Positions 1-6,184 are shown, counted from the stretch's first letter. The stretch: 6,288 bases of DNA from Elusimicrobiota bacterium (GCA_031259485.1 JAIRLH010000033.1:1-6288); one strand, 5' to 3'. The notes: generated by a model not told the origin, from the sequence alone. A program made the numbers and translations.

Positions 1-20
1 AAAGCTAATTTATCAAATAA

Positions 21-26
21 AGAGGA
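21..26 (+). promoter_or_regulatory. Ribosome binding site of the small exported protein gene
   Basis: AGAGGA lies seven bases before the ATG at 34. This supports the start chosen for the first gene. The promoter would lie before the window. Confidence 0.7.
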
Positions 27-33
27 CAAAAAG

Positions 34-561
34 ATGAAGAAAATAGCGATGTCAGTTGCAGCATTAATGATATTTTGTTTGTTTTCGTTTGCCCAAATAG
101 CAAATGTAAACGACGGGCAGCTAAAACAAACCAAGAAGCGGCAAAAAGAAGAAATGGTTAAAGTAGAGAAAGCGGTAAAGAAAAAAATTGCTGAAAGCCA
201 GACAAATCAGACCATAGACAAATATGACGCATTGATAAAACTGGCTTATAACGTGTATCTGTTAGAAGAAAGCAATAATGATTCTGAATCCGCAAAGAAC
301 CTTCTTCTCTTTGCTCTGCAAGAATGGCAAAAAGCGGAAGAGGCTATTATGGATTCTTTTAAAAAATACGGCGACGATACGGTAACTCCGGTAAACTGGA
401 TAACCGTTTCCGCCGTACAAAAACTTAAAAAATCATTTAATATAGAAACGAAGTTTGATAAATGGCTGTCTAAACAAAATATCAAGCTGCCGGACGGGTG
501 GGAAATGGACAAACATATCTGCTGCATCGTGAGAGCCGGCGGCACGTGCAGCTGTAAATAA
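34..561 (+). CDS. Small exported lysine-rich protein with cysteine-rich C-terminus, function unknown
   Basis: I do not recognise this 175-residue protein. Residues 1-20 form a typical Sec signal peptide: MKK, a hydrophobic core (roughly residues 5-17), and a probable cleavage after SFA at residue 20. The mature part starts with a very lysine/glutamate-rich, probably helical stretch (about 29-55). A mixed helical segment follows (about 60-112, with several Trp/Tyr/Leu). The tail (about 155-175) carries four cysteines, at 163, 164, 172 and 174, in the pattern CC-x7-C-x-C. These could form disulfides in the periplasm or bind a metal or haem-like group; there is no CxxCH motif. The start is supported by AGAGGA seven bases upstream. 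The gene is followed by its own terminator, so it appears separate from rlmN. Its codons are much more AT-rich than the rest of the window, which may mean recent acquisition or relaxed selection. Gene confidence is high; function is unknown. Confidence 0.85.
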   Translation: MKKIAMSVAALMIFCLFSFAQIANVNDGQLKQTKKRQKEEMVKVEKAVKKKIAESQTNQTIDKYDALIKLAYNVYLLEESNNDSESAKNLLLFALQEWQKAEEAIMDSFKKYGDDTVTPVNWITVSAVQKLKKSFNIETKFDKWLSKQNIKLPDGWEMDKHICCIVRAGGTCSCK

Positions 562-591
562 TAACAGGGCAGGCTTGCCTGGTTATATATC

Positions 592-618
592 AATTCCCCG
601 CTTTAAGCGGGGAATTTT
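592..618 (+). terminator. Rho-independent terminator after the first gene
   Basis: A perfect inverted repeat spans 592-616: ten paired bases (AATTCCCCGC with GCGGGGAATT) around a TTTAA loop, followed by a short T run (615-618). The GC-rich core and trailing Ts fit an intrinsic terminator for the gene ending at 561. A weaker hairpin (CAGGC, TT, GCCTG) lies just before it at 570-581. The T run is short, so efficiency is uncertain. Confidence 0.75.
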
Positions 619-628
619 CATTACAATT

Positions 629-637
629 TGCTAAACT
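629..637 (+). promoter_or_regulatory. Possible extended -10 promoter for the rlmN operon
   Basis: TG at 629-630, one base, then TAAACT at 632-637 resembles an extended -10 element (four of six consensus bases). It would start transcription about seven bases later, right at the ATG at 644, giving a leaderless message. No convincing -35 box sits at the right distance. The call is an inference from position: it lies between a terminator and a gene that shows no Shine-Dalgarno sequence. Confidence 0.25.
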
Positions 638-643
638 ATATTT

Positions 644-1681
644 ATGGACTTTGAGAAGGTAAAAGATACTGTCAAATCCGCCGGTTTTCCGGCTTACCGC
701 ATTGCGCAGATAAGGGCGGCCGTTTTCCGCGCCGGCGCGCGGGACTGGGATTGCGCCGCCGCGCTGCCCGCCGCGCTGCGCGCGCTGCTGAAGGAAAGCG
801 GGGATATTTTGTCTTTCAGACCCGTCCTGATACAGGCCTCAAAAAAAGACCCTGTGTATAAGGCTTTGCTGCAGCTTAAAGACGGCCTGCGCATAGAAAC
901 GGTTTTAATGCGCCCGGGCAGGACTTGGAGCGCGTGCGTATCCTCGCAGGCTGGCTGCCCGCTTGGCTGCGCGTTCTGCGCCACGGGCAAAATGGGCTTT
1001 AAGCGCAATTTGACGGCGGAGGAAATCAGCGACCAGGTTTTATTCTGGTATCAGTTTTTGCTTAAGGAAAAGCTCGGGGAACGCGTTTCCAACGTTGTTT
1101 TCATGGGCATGGGCGAGCCGCTTTTGAATTATAACGAAGTCGTCAAAGCCGTGCATATTTTATCCAACCCCGATTTCTTGGGCATAGGGCAGCGGCATAT
1201 TTCGGTTTCCACCGCGGGCGTGGCCGATAAATTTGCCAAACTCGCCGCGGATTTGCCGCAGGTAAACCTTGCGCTGTCCCTGCATAATGCCGACGATGAG
1301 GAACGCGGCCGGTTAATGCCGGTCAACAAAAAATTTAACCTTGCCGCGCTTAAGGACGCGCTGGAGGATTATTTAAAACGCTCCGGCCGCGAAGTTTTTT
1401 TGGAATATACTGTGATAGACGGCGTCAACAATCTGCCCGGGCATGTGCGCAAACTGGGCAAATGGATCAATGAATTCAGGGACCATTACCTGCTGCACGT
1501 CAATCTTATAGCCTGCAATCCCGCCGTCGGCAAAGCCGTGGCCACGGGGCAGGAGGCGGTAAAAAAATTCGCCGCGGCGCTGCGCGGTTTTAACGTGCGG
1601 GTAAGTTTGCGCAAAAGCCTCGGCGGCGATATCGCGGCCGCGTGCGGGCAACTGGCTTCCAAAAACAGGAGGAGGAAATGA
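644..1681 (+). CDS. rlmN: RlmN: dual-specificity 23S rRNA A2503 / tRNA A37 C2-methyltransferase (radical SAM)
   Basis: The enzyme adds a methyl group to C2 of adenosine 2503 in 23S rRNA and of A37 in some tRNAs, using radical SAM chemistry and a methylated cysteine intermediate. The 345-residue protein has the family layout. An N-terminal RNA-binding helical part covers about 1-60. CVSSQ begins at residue 98, and the 4Fe-4S motif GCPLGCAFC follows with cysteines 105, 109 and 112. The SAM-binding GMGEPL is at 155-160 and SLHN at 212-215. The terminal GGDIAAACGQL carries Cys334. Cys98 and Cys334 match the two catalytic cysteines known from the E. coli enzyme (118 and 355). Length is slightly below E. 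coli's, mainly at the N-terminus. The ATG at 644 is the first start after an in-frame stop at 632 and has no Shine-Dalgarno sequence. Its stop overlaps the next gene's start (ATGA). The antibiotic-resistance paralogue Cfr shares these motifs, but the housekeeping context favours RlmN. Confidence 0.96.
   Translation: MDFEKVKDTVKSAGFPAYRIAQIRAAVFRAGARDWDCAAALPAALRALLKESGDILSFRPVLIQASKKDPVYKALLQLKDGLRIETVLMRPGRTWSACVSSQAGCPLGCAFCATGKMGFKRNLTAEEISDQVLFWYQFLLKEKLGERVSNVVFMGMGEPLLNYNEVVKAVHILSNPDFLGIGQRHISVSTAGVADKFAKLAADLPQVNLALSLHNADDEERGRLMPVNKKFNLAALKDALEDYLKRSGREVFLEYTVIDGVNNLPGHVRKLGKWINEFRDHYLLHVNLIACNPAVGKAVATGQEAVKKFAAALRGFNVRVSLRKSLGGDIAAACGQLASKNRRRK
1667..1675 (+). promoter_or_regulatory. 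Strong ribosome binding site that fixes the start of the lipoprotein gene
   Basis: AGGAGGAGG lies inside the last codons of rlmN, just upstream of the ATG at 1678. It favours that start over the in-frame GTG at 1642. It also encodes the basic tail of RlmN, so it does double duty. Confidence 0.8.
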
Positions 1682-2115
1682 ATAAAATTTTAACGGCCTT
1701 ATTTGCCGCCGCATTTTGCTGCGGCTGCGTGAGCCTGGCCGGCAGCTACAGTTATATCCCCATAGGCCCGCAGGATTTGACGCGGACAGTCGGCGACGGT
1801 AAAAAAATGCCGGTATTTATCACGCGGGAGGAAATCAAAAGGCCTTGGGCCGCGCTGGGGCTTATGCGAGTCAAAAACCTGCCCTATAAACACGACGTAA
1901 TAAGGCAGGAGACGGAGCGGCTCAAAGCCGAAGCCGCCAAAAAGGGCGCGGACGCGCTGATAATAAACCAGTATATTGAGGAAAACTCGCACAACGCCTA
2001 CCCCGTCACGCTGGCGGCGTATCTGGTTAAATACCTTGATAATTTATCGGACGAAGATAAAATTAAAGTGCAGGAATTTGCTGCCGCACAGATTATTGAA
2101 AATGAAGCCAAATAA
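1678..2115 (+). CDS. Small probable lipoprotein with a GADALI motif, function unknown
   Basis: This 145-residue protein begins MNKILTALFAAAFCCGC, a lipoprotein-like signal in which Cys17, preceded by glycine, is the likely lipidation site. The -3 position is cysteine rather than the usual leucine, so the lipobox is imperfect; Cys14 or Cys15 are less likely alternatives. The mature part has one compact region. It runs from about 45 (ITREEIKRPW, then ALGLMRV), through an amphipathic helix (about 72-89), to GADALIINQY at 90-99. This layout resembles small bacterial lipoproteins that carry a GADA(I/L)(I/V) strand after a Lys/Ala-rich helix, but I cannot name the family. The start at 1678 is chosen for its strong ribosome site and ATGA overlap with rlmN. 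It sits between two RNA-modification genes with no obvious reason; shared transcription need not mean shared function. Confidence 0.85.
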   Translation: MNKILTALFAAAFCCGCVSLAGSYSYIPIGPQDLTRTVGDGKKMPVFITREEIKRPWAALGLMRVKNLPYKHDVIRQETERLKAEAAKKGADALIINQYIEENSHNAYPVTLAAYLVKYLDNLSDEDKIKVQEFAAAQIIENEAK

Positions 2116-2779
2116 AAAAGCGGTGGTCCTGCTTTCGGGCGGATTGGACAGCGCGACGTGTTTATACTGGGCTCTGAAAAAGGGCTATAAATGCTTTGCG
2201 CTTAATATTCTTTACGGCCAGCGCCACGCCAAAGAGGCGGGCTTTGCCAAAGCTATCTGCAAAAAAACCGGCGTGCCTTTTACGCCGGTGAAAATCAATT
2301 TGCCGTGGCTCGCGGGGGCAACTTCGCTGGTAGGCAAAAAAACCGCATTGCCGGACGAGCCGCTCGGCAAAATAAAAGCCGGCGGCAGGATACCTTCCAC
2401 CTATGTGCCGGCGCGCAATCTGGTTTTTATGTCGGTCGCCGCCTCGCTGGCGGACAGCATCGGCGCGGCGGCGATAATCGCAGGCCCGAACGCGGTGGAC
2501 TTTTCGGGCTATCCGGACTGCAGGCCGCAGTTTTATAAGCCGCTGGCAAAAGCCGTAAACGCGGGCACGCGCGCGGGCTCGCAGGGCCGCGCCATCAAAA
2601 TTCTGACGCCGCTTCTGCGCTTGAGCAAAGCGCGGATTGCGAAACTTGCTTTTAAGCTGGGCGTGCCCGCGGCCATGACGTGGACATGCTATAAAGGCGG
2701 CAAAAAACCCTGCGGCAAATGCGACGCCTGCAAACTGCGCGCGCAGGGTTTCAAAGAGGCGGGCCTCAAAGATTTTTAA
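2102..2779 (+). CDS. queC: QueC: 7-cyano-7-deazaguanine (preQ0) synthase
   Basis: QueC converts 7-carboxy-7-deazaguanine to preQ0 with ATP and ammonia, a cytoplasmic step toward queuosine in the tRNA wobble position. The 225-residue protein shows the ATP-pyrophosphatase loop SGGLDS at 12-17, YGQRHAKE at 38-45, YVPARN at 101-106, and the substrate-region motif VDFSGYPDCRP at 132-142. The zinc site has Cys196, Cys204, Cys207 and Cys210 in CY..GG...CGKCDAC. All expected motifs are present and the length is normal. I start it at the ATG at 2102, because SGGLDS then begins 12 residues in, as usual. A longer reading back to 1976 would lie almost wholly within the lipoprotein gene. The start overlaps that gene by 14 bases and has no clear Shine-Dalgarno sequence, suggesting translational coupling. 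No other queuosine gene (queD, queE, queF) and no preQ1 riboswitch is visible here. Confidence 0.95.
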   Translation: MKPNKKAVVLLSGGLDSATCLYWALKKGYKCFALNILYGQRHAKEAGFAKAICKKTGVPFTPVKINLPWLAGATSLVGKKTALPDEPLGKIKAGGRIPSTYVPARNLVFMSVAASLADSIGAAAIIAGPNAVDFSGYPDCRPQFYKPLAKAVNAGTRAGSQGRAIKILTPLLRLSKARIAKLAFKLGVPAAMTWTCYKGGKKPCGKCDACKLRAQGFKEAGLKDF

Positions 2780-2787
2780 TCGTTGCC

Positions 2788-2807
2788 GTTGCCGCAGTAG
2801 CGGCAAC
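2788..2807 (+). repeat. Perfect 8-bp stem-loop after queC
   Basis: GTTGCCGC, loop AGTA, then GCGGCAAC form a perfect hairpin nine bases past the queC stop. There is no T run after it, so it is not a classical intrinsic terminator. It could stabilise the mRNA 3' end, mark a Rho-dependent end, or be a fragment of the repeat family just downstream, with which it shares GCGGCAA. Confidence 0.6.
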
Positions 2808-2831
2808 ACGAGGCAATAATCTGTCATGGTC

Positions 2832-2950
2832 GTAGTTGCGAGGGCCCATCGGGCCCGCGGCAATCAAGGATAAAACAGGGGCGTTATAAAACGAGAAAAA
2901 GACTTTTTATTGATACTGGACTGCCGCGTCGCCGCGCTCCTCGCAACGAC
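2832..2950. repeat. Pair of inverted REP/MITE-like repeat arms
   Basis: Arm 1 (2832-2865) reads on the plus strand and arm 2 (2919-2950) is a related copy on the minus strand. Both contain GTTGCGAGG near the outer end and CGCGGCA(A/G)TC at the inner end. With one two-base gap the arms match over most of their length. Arm 1 folds on itself: TTGC 2836-2839 with GCAA 2860-2863, and GGGCCC 2842-2847 with GGGCCC 2851-2856 around ATC. The outer parts (2835-2842 with 2940-2947) can also pair across the 53-base spacer. From memory, the arm resembles a dispersed intergenic repeat seen in many bacterial genomes (TTGCGAGGAGCG core, CGCGGCAATC end). Two head-to-head copies fit a REPIN or small non-autonomous element. 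The spacer contains AAAAAG-A-CTTTTT at 2896-2908. Copy number elsewhere is unknown. Confidence 0.6.
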
Positions 2951-2960
2951 GGCGGGAATA

Positions 2961-2966
2961 AAGGGG
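2961..2966 (+). promoter_or_regulatory. Ribosome binding site of the exported coiled-coil protein gene
   Basis: AAGGGG lies eight bases before the ATG at 2975 and supports that start. It sits immediately outside the inverted repeat pair, so the operon's leader must include or abut that element. Confidence 0.6.
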
Positions 2967-2974
2967 TTATTTTT

Positions 2975-3400
2975 ATGAAAAAATTAATTTTATTTTTTGT
3001 TTTGGCTTTTGCGTTTTCGCCTGTTTTTGCCGCCGGCGGCGCAGCGGCATTGCCGGTTTCTCTGTCCGGCGCGGAACCGGAGGAGGATGACGCTGATATT
3101 AAAAAGCTCGTGCTCAGGTATGACGCGGCAAAGCCCGCGCAAAAGCCCGCCGTGCGCAGAGAAATAGAAAAACTGGCCGCCGCCAGAGAGGCGCAGGCCG
3201 TAAAAAAAACCGACGAGCGCATAAAACGCCAGGAAGCTAAAATAAAAGAAATCAAAAAGAATAACGACGAGCGCAAAAAGAACGCCGCAAATATAGCCGC
3301 AAAAAAAGTCGATTATCTTTTAAGCAAAGAATCCGTTGAAAAAATCAAAAACGAGGGCCTTAAACAAAGCGTTGAAGATGAGGCCAAAAACCGCAAATGA
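2975..3400 (+). CDS. Small exported coiled-coil protein, function unknown
   Basis: This 141-residue protein is not one I recognise. Residues 1-19 are a clear Sec signal peptide (MKKLILFFVLAFAF, cleavage after VFA). The mature protein opens with a short Ala/Gly and acidic linker (EPEEDDAD at 34-41). From about 42 to the end it is almost continuous Lys/Glu/Ala-rich helix, with no aromatic core, no cysteine and no proline after 58. This suggests a long periplasmic coiled coil rather than a globular enzyme. Its stop overlaps the next start (ATGA, 3397-3400), so it is probably translated together with the sensor kinase. By inference it could be a periplasmic accessory or ligand-presenting partner of that kinase, or a structural envelope protein. 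No lipobox is seen. The gene is well supported; the role is not. Confidence 0.85.
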   Translation: MKKLILFFVLAFAFSPVFAAGGAAALPVSLSGAEPEEDDADIKKLVLRYDAAKPAQKPAVRREIEKLAAAREAQAVKKTDERIKRQEAKIKEIKKNNDERKKNAANIAAKKVDYLLSKESVEKIKNEGLKQSVEDEAKNRK

Positions 3401-5454
3401 CGGTATTTTACAGGCTGTTTAAACTTTTCGTTTACGTCATTATAACCCCGCTGTTCGTCACGGGTGTGTTTCTGTTTTATTACCAGGATTACAGCAAAAG
3501 GGAAATACTTGAAAATTATTTTAACGTCGCGCGCATATCGGCCGGCTTTATCCGCCAGAACGTGGAAAATATTGCGCTGCGACTGGATTTCGCTGGCGAA
3601 GGCGCGCTGAGTTTTGACGGCCCGAAGCAAAAAACCGCCGCGCAGGCCGCGCTGGAGGCGGCCCTCAAAAACAACCCGGATTTTGTCTTTTTCGCGCGGC
3701 TTGATGCCGACGGCAAAGAAATTCTGCGCGCGTCGCGTGGCGGCGCAGAAAATATGCCAGAAATTGATTTCAGCAATGACCCGAGGCTGGCCTACGCCGC
3801 GGATAATATATTGATAAGCGATTTTGAGGGCTACGCGCCCTTTCCGCGCGCCGGATTCATCAGCGGCGCGGCTGGCGGCGGGTATATTTTTGCCGCGGCG
3901 GACATTTCTTCTATCCTGCGTAAATTTACGGCGCAGCATATAGGCAAAAGCGGCGGCATGTATTTTGCCGATGCAGAAGGCGCGTTCCTGCCCATTGGCG
4001 GCGCGGCCGCGCCGGCGGTAAACGCGAGGGATTTGGCCTCAGTCCTGAATTCCGGCCGCGCGCTCATAAGCGGCTTGCAGACGTCCGGCGGAAAATTAGC
4101 CGGCGCTTTCACGTCTACGGCGCTGCCGGGCGTTTATCTTATCATCCTTCAGCCGCAGAAAGAGGCCTATTATACGATCAATTTCATCTCGTGGCTGATA
4201 GCGTTTTTTATACTGGCTACGACGACGCTTTCCTATTTTGCGGCTTTATCCTTTTCTCAGGAAGTCAGCGAGCCGGTGGAAAGGATTACCGCCGCCGCGC
4301 AGAAAATCGCCGGCGATGATTTTGACGTCGTGCTTGACCCAAAAGGCGCGTGGGGAGAATTTGAAATACTCATAAACGCCGTCAACGCCATGGCGGCGAG
4401 CCTGCGGCATTATTGCGCGCTGCAGGTTGATAAAATTTTGGACGAAAAGAAAAAAACCGATATGCTGGCGCGCCTCATGCGCGACGGCGTGATAATGTGC
4501 AATATGGAGGGCGAGCGGCTTTTTATCAACCGGACCGCCGCCAGAATTGTGGACAGCGACGCTTTGTGCGAGCATACCTTCCGCGCGCCCGCGGGGCAGG
4601 GCTTGCGGCCGCAGCTTAAAAATTTGCTTGCCCTCAAAAACGGCACGATTTTAACTTATAAAGAACAAGGCGCGAAAAAGCCCGCGCATTTTGAGATATT
4701 TACGGAATTTTTCAAGCCCGCCAACGAGGAGCAGGTGGCCGTCATAATGCTGCGCGACATCACTTACGAGCATGAAATCAACGAGATGAAGAACGATATT
4801 TTCAACTCTGTCGCGCATGATTTGCGCGCGCCGTTGCTGGGCCTGCAGGCTTATATAATGATGCTGCGGGAAGGCGCGCTTGAGCCGGATAAACGGGCCG
4901 CCGCGCTGGCTTCAATGGATCAGATTTCCAAAACTCTGACCGGCCTTATAGAAAATATTTTGGACGCCTCTAAACTGGAACGCGGACTGCTGCTGCCGGA
5001 CAAAAGTTCTTTTGATATCGGCGCGGCCGCGCGTAAAGTTATGGACGCCACAGCCCCCGTCGCCGCGGCCAAGGGCATAAGTCTTATAAACAAAATCCCG
5101 TCCGCAGCGATGGTTGAGGCGGATAAAAATCTCATAGAGCGAGTGCTTTCAAACCTGCTTTCAAACGCTGTAAAATTTACCGCGCGCGGCGCGGTTGAAA
5201 TTTTTTACGCGCAGGAAGGCGGCTTCCACAAAATAACGGTGAGCGACAGCGGCGCAGGCATAAAAGAAACCGAACTGGATAAAATTTTTGAAAAGTATCA
5301 CCGCGCCTCTTCAGGCGGCGCGAAAGGCTACGGGCTGGGGCTTCATATTTCCAGGCAGATAATAAATGCCCACGGCGGGGAAATAAGCGTAAAATCGCGG
5401 GAAGGCAAAGGCGCGGCTTTTACTTTTACCCTGCCCGTCATGCCCAAAGAGTAA
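3397..5454 (+). CDS. Membrane sensor histidine kinase with Cache-like sensor, HAMP and PAS-like domains
   Basis: The 685-residue protein senses a signal outside the membrane and autophosphorylates to pass phosphate to a response regulator. Order of parts: membrane helix about 7-28; extracytoplasmic region about 30-258, with a Cache-like look (LDADGKEILRAS at 102-113, ISDFEG at 140-145, AAADIS at 166-171); second membrane helix about 263-285; HAMP about 287-340; a short PAS-like region about 352-455. The HisKA domain has the H-box SVAHDLRAPL with phospho-acceptor His474. The ATPase domain has its N-box at 586-594 (Asn590), G1 DSGAGI 617-622, F-box around 631 and G2 GYGLGL 644-649. All catalytic motifs are intact and there is no receiver domain. 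The start overlaps the upstream gene by four bases and lacks a good Shine-Dalgarno sequence, implying coupling. No response regulator is within the window. The Cache assignment is by pattern and less certain than the kinase core. Confidence 0.94.
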   Translation: MTVFYRLFKLFVYVIITPLFVTGVFLFYYQDYSKREILENYFNVARISAGFIRQNVENIALRLDFAGEGALSFDGPKQKTAAQAALEAALKNNPDFVFFARLDADGKEILRASRGGAENMPEIDFSNDPRLAYAADNILISDFEGYAPFPRAGFISGAAGGGYIFAAADISSILRKFTAQHIGKSGGMYFADAEGAFLPIGGAAAPAVNARDLASVLNSGRALISGLQTSGGKLAGAFTSTALPGVYLIILQPQKEAYYTINFISWLIAFFILATTTLSYFAALSFSQEVSEPVERITAAAQKIAGDDFDVVLDPKGAWGEFEILINAVNAMAASLRHYCALQVDKILDEKKKTDMLARLMRDGVIMCNMEGERLFINRTAARIVDSDALCEHTFRAPAGQGLRPQLKNLLALKNGTILTYKEQGAKKPAHFEIFTEFFKPANEEQVAVIMLRDITYEHEINEMKNDIFNSVAHDLRAPLLGLQAYIMMLREGALEPDKRAAALASMDQISKTLTGLIENILDASKLERGLLLPDKSSFDIGAAARKVMDATAPVAAAKGISLINKIPSAAMVEADKNLIERVLSNLLSNAVKFTARGAVEIFYAQEGGFHKITVSDSGAGIKETELDKIFEKYHRASSGGAKGYGLGLHISRQIINAHGGEISVKSREGKGAAFTFTLPVMPKE

Positions 5455-5455
5455 T

Positions 5456-5461
5456 GGGAGG
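5456..5461 (+). promoter_or_regulatory. Ribosome binding site of the DUF3307-like gene
   Basis: GGGAGG lies between the kinase stop and the ATG at 5465. The spacing of three bases is tight but it is the only candidate. It supports independent initiation rather than pure coupling. Confidence 0.55.
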
Positions 5462-5464
5462 CGG

Positions 5465-6184
5465 ATGACTGTATTCTTGAGGCTTATTCTGGCGCATATG
5501 TTCAGCGATTTTGTTTTTTTCAGGGCTTCCACGGAAAAGATTAAAAGGGAGCGGCCTGCGCTTGGCCACGCCCTGCATTTATCCGTCTATATGCTGTGCA
5601 TAATCATTTTATGCCGGCCTTATATGGACGTTCCGTGGCTTATGTTCGGAGGGCTTTGCTTTAACGGCTGGATGATGCTCCCCGCGCTGCTGGCAATACA
5701 TTTTGCCGTGGATTTTTTGGACCGCGCGGATATCAGCGCGGCCGGCCGCTTTAATACGGTTTCGTTCCTGCTGTGGCAGGTTGTGGCGGTATCGGCGTTG
5801 TTTCTGGTTTTCCCGTACGTACCGCTTTCGGCGGAGGGAAGCTTTGCCGGATATTTTGACAAGTTCCTTATTATCGCCGCGGGCGCGCTTTTCGCCACTT
5901 ATTTCGTAATGATGCTTAATTATTTTATACGAAGGGATTTAACGGCGGCCGGCTTCCCGCTGGTGGACGAGCAGTATTTTAATATACTATACCGCATTGT
6001 TTTATATTTCCTTATGCTTGTGCCGGGCATTGCCTGCTGGCCGCTGGCAATCGGATGGATTGCGCTTGCCGCTTTCATAAGGAAAATGGCCCGCATTGAC
6101 GAACTGCCGCTGAGAATTTACTTTGCCACGTCGCTTACCATAGCCGCGGCGCTGGCCGTAAAGGTTACTCTTGCCTATGCCTGA
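5465..6184 (+). CDS. DUF3307-like polytopic membrane protein
   Basis: This 239-residue integral membrane protein has about six hydrophobic stretches (roughly 37-50, 69-84, 99-117, 133-151, 175-204, 219-237). It carries features I associate with DUF3307: an N-terminal AHMFSDF (His11, Asp15) followed by a Lys/Arg-rich cytoplasmic stretch, LGHALH (His35, His38), a mid-protein HFAVDFLDR (His79, Asp83), and FLLWQ with Gln105. The repeated His-x3-Asp pairs on membrane helices could be functional. No activity is established for the family that I can name. The protein is longer than the minimal domain, and the part after about 120 has no motif I recognise. The gene begins ten bases after the kinase stop and overlaps the next start by eight bases, so it belongs to the same operon. 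It could be part of the kinase's output or merely co-transcribed. The family call is from motif memory and moderate. Confidence 0.8.
   Translation: MTVFLRLILAHMFSDFVFFRASTEKIKRERPALGHALHLSVYMLCIIILCRPYMDVPWLMFGGLCFNGWMMLPALLAIHFAVDFLDRADISAAGRFNTVSFLLWQVVAVSALFLVFPYVPLSAEGSFAGYFDKFLIIAAGALFATYFVMMLNYFIRRDLTAAGFPLVDEQYFNILYRIVLYFLMLVPGIACWPLAIGWIALAAFIRKMARIDELPLRIYFATSLTIAAALAVKVTLAYA

Noticed and set aside
1642..1677. Longer start (GTG at 1642) for the lipoprotein gene
   Set aside because: It would put twelve charged and polar residues before the signal peptide and ignore the strong ribosome site directly before the ATG at 1678.
1976..2101. Longer start for queC inside the lipoprotein gene
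   Set aside because: The added residues are low-complexity Arg/Thr/Pro, unlike QueC, and the overlap would be about 140 bases. The ATG at 2102 places the PP-loop at the usual distance.
2102..2115. preQ1 riboswitch controlling queC
   Set aside because: The queC start lies inside the preceding gene, leaving no leader for one, and no such fold is seen before rlmN.
2162..2863. 233-codon open frame on the minus strand opposite queC
   Set aside because: Arginine/alanine-rich shadow translation of a certain gene; it has no recognisable motif and runs into the repeat region.
2885..2890. TATAAA as a -10 box for the kinase operon
   Set aside because: No acceptable -35 at 16-18 bases upstream, and it lies in the spacer of the repeat pair; too weak to annotate.
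2896..2908. AAAAAG-A-CTTTTT as a terminator of queC
   Set aside because: The stem is all A-T but one pair with a one-base loop, so it would be unstable, and it is over 100 bases past the stop.
3313..3939. 208-codon open frame on the minus strand opposite the kinase N-terminus
   Set aside because: Overlaps two well-supported plus-strand genes and has no domain features; explained by the codon bias of the real genes.
5465..5488. Similar first codons of the kinase (3397) and the DUF3307-like gene (MTVF.RL)
   Set aside because: Eighteen of 24 bases match but the similarity stops at once; this is probably chance for two membrane-protein N-termini.
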